DNA of 64,000 nucleotides, taken from Simplicispira suum. GTDB lineage: Bacteria; Pseudomonadota; Gammaproteobacteria; Burkholderiales; Burkholderiaceae_C. The notes under the pieces are model-generated. The model had not been told where the DNA came from, made no database searches, and saw nothing but the letters and a program-made list of their open reading frames with translations. Below are positions 52,914 to 63,385 of the stretch, piece after piece. A program made the translations under genes and the position numbers. Position 1 is the stretch's first letter. Each line of letters begins with the position of its first letter. The stretch lies in contig NZ_CP027669.1 in NCBI RefSeq assembly GCF_003008595.1, positions 1,488,001-1,552,000 on the forward strand, written 5' to 3'.

Positions 52914-54347
52914 ATTAATGGAATGGACGCCCCCACCTGATCGGCCTTGAAGTGCCAAAGTGGAGGCTCGATCAACCACTTGTTCAACAGACAGGAGCGT
53001 CCACCATGCAAGTTACCACCGTTGGCATCGATCTGGCCAAGAACATCTTTCACGTGCACGGTGTCGATCACACCGGTCGGATCGTCTTCAGCAAGCCCCT
53101 GCGCCGCGCGCAGATGGCCGAGTTTTTTGTCGGTTTGCCGCCGTGCCTGATTGGCATGGAGGCCTGCTCAGGCGCGCATTTCTGGGCGCGCAAGCTGCAA
53201 AGCCAGGGGCACGATGTGCGCCTGATGTCACCGCAGTTCGTCAAGCCCTACGTCAAATCCAACAAGAACGACCGCGCAGACGCGCAAGCCATCTGCGAAG
53301 CTGTCAGCCGCCCCAGCATGCGCTTTGTGGCTGTCAAGAGCTGCGAACAGCAAGCGGTGCTGGCCGTGCACCGCGCACGCCAGGGCTTTGTGAAGATGCG
53401 CACGGCGCTGGCCAACCAGATTCGCGGCTTGCTCAGTGAGTTCGGCATCGTGATGGCCCAGGGCCTGCGCGTGGTGCTCGTCCAAGCTGGCGCCGTTGCC
53501 GCTGATGAGCGCATGGCGCTGCCTTCGCCCATGCGCACCCTGATCGGACATCTGCACCAGCAGCTCAAGCAGCTCGATGCGCAGGTCGCTCAACTGGAGC
53601 AGCTCATCGCCTCATCGGTGCAGGCAGACAGCGCCGAGCGACGGCTGCAGCAAGTGCCGGGCATCGGCCCCATCACCAGCAGCGCCATCGTGGCCACCGT
53701 GGGCGATGCCACGCTGTTTGCCAATGGCAAGCAACTGGCCGCCTGGCTGGGGTTGGTGCCGCGCCAGCACTCCAGTGGGGGCAAGGACAAACTGCTGGGC
53801 ATCAGCAAACGCGGCGATGGTTATGTGCGCACCTTGCTCATCCATGGAGCGCGCTCGCTGATTCAGGCCAATGAGCGGCGGCGCGCCGCAGGCAAAAGCA
53901 CCGATGCGTGGCTCGATCGGCTGCTGAGCCGGCGCAACGCCAATGTGGCTGCAGTTGCACTGGCCAATCGCAATGCACGCATCCTTTGGGCCATGCTGGT
54001 CAAAGCCAGCGAATACCGGCCCGAGGCCAGAATGTTGGCCGCAGTATGAAAGCGAACGAGGACAAACACGATTGAAACGGGCAGCGCACCCATTGATTGC
54101 ACAGGCAACGCTCAAGGCGAGATGATGGCAAGCACAGGTTGGACCGGCATCAGCAAAACCCGATGACCCCGACGTGCCGGCAACGAGCACGCGAAATTGA
54201 TAGGGAGCTGGTGAGCGAATTCCATCAGGGACAGGGTTGAAAGTGACCCAACAAAGTCCGGATGTATGGCAGCAGTCCTGATACCTTTGAAAACAACATC
54301 ATGCTCAGGCGCGGCTTGGCAAACCGGGGGCGTCCATGTATGGGGTC
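52914..54347 (+). mobile_element. IS1111-group element, array copy 3
   Basis: Same as copy 1, offset by 2 x 1,663 bp. Confidence 0.85.
53006..54049 (+). CDS. IS110/IS1111 transposase, copy 3
   Basis: 347 residues, same protein as copy 1, intact. Confidence 0.95.
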   Translation: MQVTTVGIDLAKNIFHVHGVDHTGRIVFSKPLRRAQMAEFFVGLPPCLIGMEACSGAHFWARKLQSQGHDVRLMSPQFVKPYVKSNKNDRADAQAICEAVSRPSMRFVAVKSCEQQAVLAVHRARQGFVKMRTALANQIRGLLSEFGIVMAQGLRVVLVQAGAVAADERMALPSPMRTLIGHLHQQLKQLDAQVAQLEQLIASSVQADSAERRLQQVPGIGPITSSAIVATVGDATLFANGKQLAAWLGLVPRQHSSGGKDKLLGISKRGDGYVRTLLIHGARSLIQANERRRAAGKSTDAWLDRLLSRRNANVAAVALANRNARILWAMLVKASEYRPEARMLAAV

Positions 54348-54576
54348 TGAGCACGAGTTTCGCTGCGCGAAATCGTGATCCGACCCCAATACCTGCGCCG
54401 CGCTCGTGCAGGTTGCCGGGGCCGAGCGCAGCGATGGCCCGAAAGGATGTTGGCCCCCAACTCCCCTCTGGCCGTGCCGAGGAGCACAGGCGCAAAGCGG
54501 ATCAGGGCCGCGCGCTGTTTGAGCGAAGCGAGTTTGCGCGGACCCCGCTTTGCGCCGCGCACCGCAGGTTGCGGTT

Positions 54577-56010
54577 ATTAATGGAATGGACGCCCCCACC
54601 TGATCGGCCTTGAAGTGCCAAAGTGGAGGCTCGATCAACCACTTGTTCAACAGACAGGAGCGTCCACCATGCAAGTTACCACCGTTGGCATCGATCTGGC
54701 CAAGAACATCTTTCACGTGCACGGTGTCGATCACACCGGTCGGATCGTCTTCAGCAAGCCCCTGCGCCGCGCGCAGATGGCCGAGTTTTTTGTCGGTTTG
54801 CCGCCGTGCCTGATTGGCATGGAGGCCTGCTCAGGCGCGCATTTCTGGGCGCGCAAGCTGCAAAGCCAGGGGCACGATGTGCGCCTGATGTCACCGCAGT
54901 TCGTCAAGCCCTACGTCAAATCCAACAAGAACGACCGCGCAGACGCGCAAGCCATCTGCGAAGCTGTCAGCCGCCCCAGCATGCGCTTTGTGGCTGTCAA
55001 GAGCTGCGAACAGCAAGCGGTGCTGGCCGTGCACCGCGCACGCCAGGGCTTTGTGAAGATGCGCACGGCGCTGGCCAACCAGATTCGCGGCTTGCTCAGT
55101 GAGTTCGGCATCGTGATGGCCCAGGGCCTGCGCGTGGTGCTCGTCCAAGCTGGCGCCGTTGCCGCTGATGAGCGCATGGCGCTGCCTTCGCCCATGCGCA
55201 CCCTGATCGGACATCTGCACCAGCAGCTCAAGCAGCTCGATGCGCAGGTCGCTCAACTGGAGCAGCTCATCGCCTCATCGGTGCAGGCAGACAGCGCCGA
55301 GCGACGGCTGCAGCAAGTGCCGGGCATCGGCCCCATCACCAGCAGCGCCATCGTGGCCACCGTGGGCGATGCCACGCTGTTTGCCAATGGCAAGCAACTG
55401 GCCGCCTGGCTGGGGTTGGTGCCGCGCCAGCACTCCAGTGGGGGCAAGGACAAACTGCTGGGCATCAGCAAACGCGGCGATGGTTATGTGCGCACCTTGC
55501 TCATCCATGGAGCGCGCTCGCTGATTCAGGCCAATGAGCGGCGGCGCGCCGCAGGCAAAAGCACCGATGCGTGGCTCGATCGGCTGCTGAGCCGGCGCAA
55601 CGCCAATGTGGCTGCAGTTGCACTGGCCAATCGCAATGCACGCATCCTTTGGGCCATGCTGGTCAAAGCCAGCGAATACCGGCCCGAGGCCAGAATGTTG
55701 GCCGCAGTATGAAAGCGAACGAGGACAAACACGATTGAAACGGGCAGCGCACCCATTGATTGCACAGGCAACGCTCAAGGCGAGATGATGGCAAGCACAG
55801 GTTGGACCGGCATCAGCAAAACCCGATGACCCCGACGTGCCGGCAACGAGCACGCGAAATTGATAGGGAGCTGGTGAGCGAATTCCATCAGGGACAGGGT
55901 TGAAAGTGACCCAACAAAGTCCGGATGTATGGCAGCAGTCCTGATACCTTTGAAAACAACATCATGCTCAGGCGCGGCTTGGCAAACCGGGGGCGTCCAT
56001 GTATGGGGTC
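54577..56010 (+). mobile_element. IS1111-group element, array copy 4
   Basis: Same as copy 1, offset by 3 x 1,663 bp. Confidence 0.85.
54669..55712 (+). CDS. IS110/IS1111 transposase, copy 4
   Basis: 347 residues, same protein as copy 1, intact. Confidence 0.95.
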   Translation: MQVTTVGIDLAKNIFHVHGVDHTGRIVFSKPLRRAQMAEFFVGLPPCLIGMEACSGAHFWARKLQSQGHDVRLMSPQFVKPYVKSNKNDRADAQAICEAVSRPSMRFVAVKSCEQQAVLAVHRARQGFVKMRTALANQIRGLLSEFGIVMAQGLRVVLVQAGAVAADERMALPSPMRTLIGHLHQQLKQLDAQVAQLEQLIASSVQADSAERRLQQVPGIGPITSSAIVATVGDATLFANGKQLAAWLGLVPRQHSSGGKDKLLGISKRGDGYVRTLLIHGARSLIQANERRRAAGKSTDAWLDRLLSRRNANVAAVALANRNARILWAMLVKASEYRPEARMLAAV

Positions 56011-56239
56011 TGAGCACGAGTTTCGCTGCGCGAAATCGTGATCCGACCCCAATACCTGCGCCGCGCTCGTGCAGGTTGCCGGGGCCGAGCGCAGCGATGG
56101 CCCGAAAGGATGTTGGCCCCCAACTCCCCTCTGGCCGTGCCGAGGAGCACAGGCGCAAAGCGGATCAGGGCCGCGCGCTGTTTGAGCGAAGCGAGTTTGC
56201 GCGGACCCCGCTTTGCGCCGCGCACCGCAGGTTGCGGTT

Positions 56240-57673
56240 ATTAATGGAATGGACGCCCCCACCTGATCGGCCTTGAAGTGCCAAAGTGGAGGCTCGATCA
56301 ACCACTTGTTCAACAGACAGGAGCGTCCACCATGCAAGTTACCACCGTTGGCATCGATCTGGCCAAGAACATCTTTCACGTGCACGGTGTCGATCACACC
56401 GGTCGGATCGTCTTCAGCAAGCCCCTGCGCCGCGCGCAGATGGCCGAGTTTTTTGTCGGTTTGCCGCCGTGCCTGATTGGCATGGAGGCCTGCTCAGGCG
56501 CGCATTTCTGGGCGCGCAAGCTGCAAAGCCAGGGGCACGATGTGCGCCTGATGTCACCGCAGTTCGTCAAGCCCTACGTCAAATCCAACAAGAACGACCG
56601 CGCAGACGCGCAAGCCATCTGCGAAGCTGTCAGCCGCCCCAGCATGCGCTTTGTGGCTGTCAAGAGCTGCGAACAGCAAGCGGTGCTGGCCGTGCACCGC
56701 GCACGCCAGGGCTTTGTGAAGATGCGCACGGCGCTGGCCAACCAGATTCGCGGCTTGCTCAGTGAGTTCGGCATCGTGATGGCCCAGGGCCTGCGCGTGG
56801 TGCTCGTCCAAGCTGGCGCCGTTGCCGCTGATGAGCGCATGGCGCTGCCTTCGCCCATGCGCACCCTGATCGGACATCTGCACCAGCAGCTCAAGCAGCT
56901 CGATGCGCAGGTCGCTCAACTGGAGCAGCTCATCGCCTCATCGGTGCAGGCAGACAGCGCCGAGCGACGGCTGCAGCAAGTGCCGGGCATCGGCCCCATC
57001 ACCAGCAGCGCCATCGTGGCCACCGTGGGCGATGCCACGCTGTTTGCCAATGGCAAGCAACTGGCCGCCTGGCTGGGGTTGGTGCCGCGCCAGCACTCCA
57101 GTGGGGGCAAGGACAAACTGCTGGGCATCAGCAAACGCGGCGATGGTTATGTGCGCACCTTGCTCATCCATGGAGCGCGCTCGCTGATTCAGGCCAATGA
57201 GCGGCGGCGCGCCGCAGGCAAAAGCACCGATGCGTGGCTCGATCGGCTGCTGAGCCGGCGCAACGCCAATGTGGCTGCAGTTGCACTGGCCAATCGCAAT
57301 GCACGCATCCTTTGGGCCATGCTGGTCAAAGCCAGCGAATACCGGCCCGAGGCCAGAATGTTGGCCGCAGTATGAAAGCGAACGAGGACAAACACGATTG
57401 AAACGGGCAGCGCACCCATTGATTGCACAGGCAACGCTCAAGGCGAGATGATGGCAAGCACAGGTTGGACCGGCATCAGCAAAACCCGATGACCCCGACG
57501 TGCCGGCAACGAGCACGCGAAATTGATAGGGAGCTGGTGAGCGAATTCCATCAGGGACAGGGTTGAAAGTGACCCAACAAAGTCCGGATGTATGGCAGCA
57601 GTCCTGATACCTTTGAAAACAACATCATGCTCAGGCGCGGCTTGGCAAACCGGGGGCGTCCATGTATGGGGTC
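56240..57673 (+). mobile_element. IS1111-group element, array copy 5
   Basis: Same as copy 1, offset by 4 x 1,663 bp. Confidence 0.85.
56332..57375 (+). CDS. IS110/IS1111 transposase, copy 5
   Basis: 347 residues, same protein as copy 1, intact. Confidence 0.95.
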   Translation: MQVTTVGIDLAKNIFHVHGVDHTGRIVFSKPLRRAQMAEFFVGLPPCLIGMEACSGAHFWARKLQSQGHDVRLMSPQFVKPYVKSNKNDRADAQAICEAVSRPSMRFVAVKSCEQQAVLAVHRARQGFVKMRTALANQIRGLLSEFGIVMAQGLRVVLVQAGAVAADERMALPSPMRTLIGHLHQQLKQLDAQVAQLEQLIASSVQADSAERRLQQVPGIGPITSSAIVATVGDATLFANGKQLAAWLGLVPRQHSSGGKDKLLGISKRGDGYVRTLLIHGARSLIQANERRRAAGKSTDAWLDRLLSRRNANVAAVALANRNARILWAMLVKASEYRPEARMLAAV

Positions 57674-57902
57674 TGAGCACGAGTTTCGCTGCGCGAAATC
57701 GTGATCCGACCCCAATACCTGCGCCGCGCTCGTGCAGGTTGCCGGGGCCGAGCGCAGCGATGGCCCGAAAGGATGTTGGCCCCCAACTCCCCTCTGGCCG
57801 TGCCGAGGAGCACAGGCGCAAAGCGGATCAGGGCCGCGCGCTGTTTGAGCGAAGCGAGTTTGCGCGGACCCCGCTTTGCGCCGCGCACCGCAGGTTGCGG
57901 TT

Positions 57903-59336
57903 ATTAATGGAATGGACGCCCCCACCTGATCGGCCTTGAAGTGCCAAAGTGGAGGCTCGATCAACCACTTGTTCAACAGACAGGAGCGTCCACCATGCAA
58001 GTTACCACCGTTGGCATCGATCTGGCCAAGAACATCTTTCACGTGCACGGTGTCGATCACACCGGTCGGATCGTCTTCAGCAAGCCCCTGCGCCGCGCGC
58101 AGATGGCCGAGTTTTTTGTCGGTTTGCCGCCGTGCCTGATTGGCATGGAGGCCTGCTCAGGCGCGCATTTCTGGGCGCGCAAGCTGCAAAGCCAGGGGCA
58201 CGATGTGCGCCTGATGTCACCGCAGTTCGTCAAGCCCTACGTCAAATCCAACAAGAACGACCGCGCAGACGCGCAAGCCATCTGCGAAGCTGTCAGCCGC
58301 CCCAGCATGCGCTTTGTGGCTGTCAAGAGCTGCGAACAGCAAGCGGTGCTGGCCGTGCACCGCGCACGCCAGGGCTTTGTGAAGATGCGCACGGCGCTGG
58401 CCAACCAGATTCGCGGCTTGCTCAGTGAGTTCGGCATCGTGATGGCCCAGGGCCTGCGCGTGGTGCTCGTCCAAGCTGGCGCCGTTGCCGCTGATGAGCG
58501 CATGGCGCTGCCTTCGCCCATGCGCACCCTGATCGGACATCTGCACCAGCAGCTCAAGCAGCTCGATGCGCAGGTCGCTCAACTGGAGCAGCTCATCGCC
58601 TCATCGGTGCAGGCAGACAGCGCCGAGCGACGGCTGCAGCAAGTGCCGGGCATCGGCCCCATCACCAGCAGCGCCATCGTGGCCACCGTGGGCGATGCCA
58701 CGCTGTTTGCCAATGGCAAGCAACTGGCCGCCTGGCTGGGGTTGGTGCCGCGCCAGCACTCCAGTGGGGGCAAGGACAAACTGCTGGGCATCAGCAAACG
58801 CGGCGATGGTTATGTGCGCACCTTGCTCATCCATGGAGCGCGCTCGCTGATTCAGGCCAATGAGCGGCGGCGCGCCGCAGGCAAAAGCACCGATGCGTGG
58901 CTCGATCGGCTGCTGAGCCGGCGCAACGCCAATGTGGCTGCAGTTGCACTGGCCAATCGCAATGCACGCATCCTTTGGGCCATGCTGGTCAAAGCCAGCG
59001 AATACCGGCCCGAGGCCAGAATGTTGGCCGCAGTATGAAAGCGAACGAGGACAAACACGATTGAAACGGGCAGCGCACCCATTGATTGCACAGGCAACGC
59101 TCAAGGCGAGATGATGGCAAGCACAGGTTGGACCGGCATCAGCAAAACCCGATGACCCCGACGTGCCGGCAACGAGCACGCGAAATTGATAGGGAGCTGG
59201 TGAGCGAATTCCATCAGGGACAGGGTTGAAAGTGACCCAACAAAGTCCGGATGTATGGCAGCAGTCCTGATACCTTTGAAAACAACATCATGCTCAGGCG
59301 CGGCTTGGCAAACCGGGGGCGTCCATGTATGGGGTC
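57903..59336 (+). mobile_element. IS1111-group element, array copy 6
   Basis: Same as copy 1, offset by 5 x 1,663 bp. Confidence 0.85.
57995..59038 (+). CDS. IS110/IS1111 transposase, copy 6
   Basis: 347 residues, same protein as copy 1, intact. Confidence 0.95.
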   Translation: MQVTTVGIDLAKNIFHVHGVDHTGRIVFSKPLRRAQMAEFFVGLPPCLIGMEACSGAHFWARKLQSQGHDVRLMSPQFVKPYVKSNKNDRADAQAICEAVSRPSMRFVAVKSCEQQAVLAVHRARQGFVKMRTALANQIRGLLSEFGIVMAQGLRVVLVQAGAVAADERMALPSPMRTLIGHLHQQLKQLDAQVAQLEQLIASSVQADSAERRLQQVPGIGPITSSAIVATVGDATLFANGKQLAAWLGLVPRQHSSGGKDKLLGISKRGDGYVRTLLIHGARSLIQANERRRAAGKSTDAWLDRLLSRRNANVAAVALANRNARILWAMLVKASEYRPEARMLAAV

Positions 59337-59565
59337 TGAGCACGAGTTTCGCTGCGCGAAATCGTGATCCGACCCCAATACCTGCGCCGCGCTCGTGCAG
59401 GTTGCCGGGGCCGAGCGCAGCGATGGCCCGAAAGGATGTTGGCCCCCAACTCCCCTCTGGCCGTGCCGAGGAGCACAGGCGCAAAGCGGATCAGGGCCGC
59501 GCGCTGTTTGAGCGAAGCGAGTTTGCGCGGACCCCGCTTTGCGCCGCGCACCGCAGGTTGCGGTT

Positions 59566-60999
59566 ATTAATGGAATGGACGCCCCCACCTGATCGGCCTT
59601 GAAGTGCCAAAGTGGAGGCTCGATCAACCACTTGTTCAACAGACAGGAGCGTCCACCATGCAAGTTACCACCGTTGGCATCGATCTGGCCAAGAACATCT
59701 TTCACGTGCACGGTGTCGATCACACCGGTCGGATCGTCTTCAGCAAGCCCCTGCGCCGCGCGCAGATGGCCGAGTTTTTTGTCGGTTTGCCGCCGTGCCT
59801 GATTGGCATGGAGGCCTGCTCAGGCGCGCATTTCTGGGCGCGCAAGCTGCAAAGCCAGGGGCACGATGTGCGCCTGATGTCACCGCAGTTCGTCAAGCCC
59901 TACGTCAAATCCAACAAGAACGACCGCGCAGACGCGCAAGCCATCTGCGAAGCTGTCAGCCGCCCCAGCATGCGCTTTGTGGCTGTCAAGAGCTGCGAAC
60001 AGCAAGCGGTGCTGGCCGTGCACCGCGCACGCCAGGGCTTTGTGAAGATGCGCACGGCGCTGGCCAACCAGATTCGCGGCTTGCTCAGTGAGTTCGGCAT
60101 CGTGATGGCCCAGGGCCTGCGCGTGGTGCTCGTCCAAGCTGGCGCCGTTGCCGCTGATGAGCGCATGGCGCTGCCTTCGCCCATGCGCACCCTGATCGGA
60201 CATCTGCACCAGCAGCTCAAGCAGCTCGATGCGCAGGTCGCTCAACTGGAGCAGCTCATCGCCTCATCGGTGCAGGCAGACAGCGCCGAGCGACGGCTGC
60301 AGCAAGTGCCGGGCATCGGCCCCATCACCAGCAGCGCCATCGTGGCCACCGTGGGCGATGCCACGCTGTTTGCCAATGGCAAGCAACTGGCCGCCTGGCT
60401 GGGGTTGGTGCCGCGCCAGCACTCCAGTGGGGGCAAGGACAAACTGCTGGGCATCAGCAAACGCGGCGATGGTTATGTGCGCACCTTGCTCATCCATGGA
60501 GCGCGCTCGCTGATTCAGGCCAATGAGCGGCGGCGCGCCGCAGGCAAAAGCACCGATGCGTGGCTCGATCGGCTGCTGAGCCGGCGCAACGCCAATGTGG
60601 CTGCAGTTGCACTGGCCAATCGCAATGCACGCATCCTTTGGGCCATGCTGGTCAAAGCCAGCGAATACCGGCCGGAGGCCAGAATGTTGGCCGCAGTATG
60701 AAAGCGAACGAGGACAAACACGATTGAAACGGGCAGCGCACCCATTGATTGCACAGGCAACGCTCAAGGCGAGATGATGGCAAGCACAGGTTGGACCGGC
60801 ATCAGCAAAACCCGATGACCCCGACGTGCCGGCAACGAGCACGCGAAATTGATAGGGAGCTGGTGAGCGAATTCCATCAGGGACAGGGTTGAAAGTGACC
60901 CAACAAAGTCCGGATGTATGGCAGCAGTCCTGATACCTTTGAAAACAACATCATGCTCAGGCGCGGCTTGGCAAACCGGGGGCGTCCATGTATGGGGTC
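59566..60999 (+). mobile_element. IS1111-group element, array copy 7 (last)
   Basis: Matches the other copies up to TATGGGGTC at 60999, then leaves the spacer sequence. It carries the one base difference noticed in the array (60674). Confidence 0.85.
59658..60701 (+). CDS. IS110/IS1111 transposase, copy 7
   Basis: 347 residues with the same amino acid sequence as copies 1-6; the single base change is a synonymous Pro codon (CCC to CCG). Confidence 0.95.
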   Translation: MQVTTVGIDLAKNIFHVHGVDHTGRIVFSKPLRRAQMAEFFVGLPPCLIGMEACSGAHFWARKLQSQGHDVRLMSPQFVKPYVKSNKNDRADAQAICEAVSRPSMRFVAVKSCEQQAVLAVHRARQGFVKMRTALANQIRGLLSEFGIVMAQGLRVVLVQAGAVAADERMALPSPMRTLIGHLHQQLKQLDAQVAQLEQLIASSVQADSAERRLQQVPGIGPITSSAIVATVGDATLFANGKQLAAWLGLVPRQHSSGGKDKLLGISKRGDGYVRTLLIHGARSLIQANERRRAAGKSTDAWLDRLLSRRNANVAAVALANRNARILWAMLVKASEYRPEARMLAAV

Positions 61000-61078
61000 A
61001 GACGCCCATTTCACGGCGGTGCGCAGCACCGCCCCCTTCGGGCGAGCCGTAGGCTCGGTGAATTGGGACTCTGACCCC
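60994..61078. repeat. Imperfect palindrome at the right end of the array
   Basis: GGGGTCAGA (60994-61002) and TCTGACCCC (61070-61078) with partly matching inner arms (CGCCCATTTCAC / GTGAATTGGG). Like the spacer palindrome, it begins with the GGGGTC at the right edge of the IS. Confidence 0.65.
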
Positions 61079-61210
61079 AAAAACCGACACGGACAGCGGG
61101 GTCGCCCTTTCTTTGGTGACTTTCTTTCGGCGACGCGAAAGAAAGTTACTGCGCCGCCGGGCGCACATCCCGGCACCCGCCCTTGGCAGAGGCATACCGT
61201 CATTCCAGCG
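61049..61210 (+). repeat. Dispersed repeat (family B), copy 2
   Basis: Inverted relative to 13669-13846 and matching it over most of its length (GGCTCGGTGAATTGGG, GACAGCGGGGTCGCC, GCGCCGCCGGGCGCACATCC, CCCGCCCTTGGCA, GTCATTCCAG). It shows no coding function. The remaining stretch to 61390 holds no gene. Confidence 0.75.
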
Positions 61211-61390
61211 GACCCCACATCAAACACTGTGGCCTCCACACAAAAGATGTCCCGAGGAAAGCGCAACACCTCCCAACTGAGACGGGCACCCCCGCCCGCC
61301 ACGCGAGCCCCCTCCGCCGCCCTTTACCCACACACCCAGCAAAAAAATCTCCCACGCCCTAGCATGGGCGGTTTCCACCAAGGATTTCGA

Positions 61391-61999
61391 ATGAAGCTTT
61401 ACTACTCCCCCGGTGCCTGCTCGATGTCGCCCCATATCGTGCTGCACGAGGCCGGCCTGGCGCACGAGGCCATTGCCGCGCCCACCAAGACGCACAAGCT
61501 GGCCGACGGCACCGACTACTACACCATCAACCCACTCGGCTACGTGCCCTTTCTGGTGCTGGACGATGGCCGCACCCTGCGCGAAGGCCCGGCCATCGTG
61601 CAGTACCTGGCCGACCAGGCACCCGACAAAAAGCTGGCGCCCCCCGCCGGCGGCTTTGAGCGCTACCAACTGCAGGAATGGCTGACCTTCATCGGCACCG
61701 AGCTGCACAAAAGCTTTGGCCCCTTCTTCGGCGGGCCCGCGAACGACGAATACAAGGCGTCCGTCAAAGAGCGTTTGATGTCGCGCCTGGCTTTCGTCGA
61801 CCAGCAGCTCGCCGGCAAGGACTACTTGATGGGCGCGCAGTTCACCGTGGCCGACGCCTACCTGTTCACCGTGAGCGGCTGGGCCAAGCCGGTCGGGTTC
61901 GATCTGTCGCACCTGAAGAACCTGATGGCCTACCGCGACCGCGTGGGCGCGCGGCCCGCCGTAATCGCCACGATGAAGGCCGAAGGTCTGATCAAGTAA
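61391..61999 (+). CDS. Glutathione S-transferase (beta-class, GstA-like)
   Basis: A 202-residue GST. The N-terminal thioredoxin fold starts MKLYYSPGACSMSPHI, with Cys 10 in the position typical of bacterial beta-class enzymes, and has the EGPAIVQYLAD motif (about 65). The C-terminal helical domain has FTVADAYLF. It conjugates glutathione to electrophiles or repairs oxidative damage. The frame is open upstream into repeats, but the ATG at 61391 matches family starts. Confidence 0.92.
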   Translation: MKLYYSPGACSMSPHIVLHEAGLAHEAIAAPTKTHKLADGTDYYTINPLGYVPFLVLDDGRTLREGPAIVQYLADQAPDKKLAPPAGGFERYQLQEWLTFIGTELHKSFGPFFGGPANDEYKASVKERLMSRLAFVDQQLAGKDYLMGAQFTVADAYLFTVSGWAKPVGFDLSHLKNLMAYRDRVGARPAVIATMKAEGLIK

Positions 62000-62032
62000 A
62001 CCCGCGCCTGCTGCAACGGCAGCCAGCGGCGC

Positions 62033-63256
62033 TCAAAGCGGCTTCTGCCGCCAGGCCAGCACCGCGCCCATCCACAGCGCCACGGCCGAGAACACCAGGC
62101 CGCGTGCCAGACCGCCCGCGGCATCGGCAATGGCGCCCACCACGGTGGGCCCGACGATCTGGCCAGCCGCAAACACGATGGTGAAGGCGCTGATGCCGGC
62201 CGCCCATTGCGACGGCGGCAGGTTGTGGCGCACCAGCGCGGTGGTCGAAGCGACGAGCGACAGGAACACCCCGCCAAACAGCAGGCCAGACACCAGCACC
62301 ACCGGCCAGGCCGAGGTCAGCGCCGGCAGCACCGTGGCCACGCCCAGCAGGGCGTTGAGCAGTGCCAGCGCGCCGCCGCCCTTGCTGCGCTCCAAAAGGC
62401 CCGCCCAGACGCGCGCCGACGCCACCACCGCCAGGCCGAGCAGCGTATAGAACCAGGTGATGCCGGCGGTGCCCAGGCCCTGCTCCTTCAAGAGGGCGAT
62501 CACGAACGTCATGTAGCCGATGTAGCCCACGCCAAACAAGGTGTAGCCCGCCAGCGATGGCGCCAGCGCGCGCAGCGGCACCCGCGCCTGCTTGGGCGTT
62601 GCACCTGTCGCCGCCGTCGAAGCCGCTGCACCCTGCGCATCGAGCTGGCGCAGCACGCGTGCCGGCCAGGCCAGCGCGGCCGTGCAGGCAGCGCACAGCA
62701 GGGCCAGCAGCCACCAGGCCCAGACCCAGGTATGGGGCTCGGGCGCGTGCGCCAGCACCACGGGCACCAGCAAGCTTGAGGCTGCAATGCCCCAGCCCAC
62801 ACCGCCGTAGTACACGCCCAGCAAAAGCCCGCTGCGCCGGGCGTCCAGCGCGCCCAGGCGGGCCGCCATCAGGCCTCCGGCGACAAACACCGCCGCGCTG
62901 GCCACGCCCGCCAACAGGCGCTGCAGCAGCAACGCGGGCGAGCCCAGCAGAAATCCGCACACCGCCATCAACACCGTGGCCAGCGCCGCGCCGCCCAGCA
63001 AGATGCTTCCCGGCGCGTGGCGGCGCAGCAGCAGCGGCGTCACCAGCGCGCCCACCAGGTAGCCGATGGCGTTGGCGGTATTCATGCCCCCCGCGAGCAG
63101 ATAGGTCCAGCCCAGGTCGTCGCGCATCGGCGGCAACAACAACGCGTAAGAAAAGCGGGTCAGGCCCAGCGAGATGGCTGCGCCCAGTGACAGCGAGAAG
63201 GCCAGCGCCAGGGCGGGCAGCGGCCGAGGCGCTGGCGCAGCGGAAGAAGAGGTCAT
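62033..63256 (-). CDS. YbfB/YjiJ-family MFS transporter
   Basis: A 407-residue, 12-helix major facilitator. It starts SLSLGAAISLGLTRFSYALLLPPMRDDLGW, the signature of the YbfB/YjiJ group. The ATG at 63256 is chosen because the upstream extension overlaps a dispersed repeat and is not hydrophobic. The substrate is unknown. It converges with the GST gene and diverges from the oxidoreductase gene. Confidence 0.85.
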   Translation of the reverse strand: MTSSSAAPAPRPLPALALAFSLSLGAAISLGLTRFSYALLLPPMRDDLGWTYLLAGGMNTANAIGYLVGALVTPLLLRRHAPGSILLGGAALATVLMAVCGFLLGSPALLLQRLLAGVASAAVFVAGGLMAARLGALDARRSGLLLGVYYGGVGWGIAASSLLVPVVLAHAPEPHTWVWAWWLLALLCAACTAALAWPARVLRQLDAQGAAASTAATGATPKQARVPLRALAPSLAGYTLFGVGYIGYMTFVIALLKEQGLGTAGITWFYTLLGLAVVASARVWAGLLERSKGGGALALLNALLGVATVLPALTSAWPVVLVSGLLFGGVFLSLVASTTALVRHNLPPSQWAAGISAFTIVFAAGQIVGPTVVGAIADAAGGLARGLVFSAVALWMGAVLAWRQKPL

Positions 63257-63331
63257 GAGGGCTTGATTGTGCCGCGCAGCGGATTCAGCGCCTGCATTGC
63301 ATGGGTTCTGGGCGTCGCCCAGGTTACTCCC

Positions 63332-63385
63332 GATTTGATAGCTATTAACGTATATCCAACAAACGCTAGAGGCTATTTTGACCAA
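63332..63385. repeat. Dispersed imperfect palindrome (family A)
   Basis: GATTTGATAGCTATTAACG ... CAAACGCTAGAGGCTATTTTGACC. It lies in the MFS/oxidoreductase intergenic region. Confidence 0.65.

Larger units (their letters stand above)
49588..60999 (+). repeat. Seven-copy direct IS array, 1,663-bp period
   Basis: Seven IS copies (1,434 bp each) alternate with six 229-bp spacers: IS-(spacer-IS)x6. The period is exactly 1,663 bp, read from the repeated ATTAATGG start (49588, 51251, 52914, 54577, 56240, 57903, 59566). The only base difference I noticed among the copies is C to G at 60674 in the last one, which is synonymous. The left flank (…TTCCGGG) and right flank (AGACGCCC…) differ from the spacer, so the array is a local amplification. 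Confidence 0.93.

Noticed and set aside
49680..60701. Minus-strand and alternative-frame ORFs repeated in each IS copy (e.g. 192-codon frame opposite the transposase end)
   Set aside because: Repeated only because the IS is repeated; no start context or family resemblance.
49588..60999. CRISPR array or satellite repeat
   Set aside because: The unit is 1,663 bp and carries an intact transposase gene; no short repeat-spacer pattern and no cas genes.
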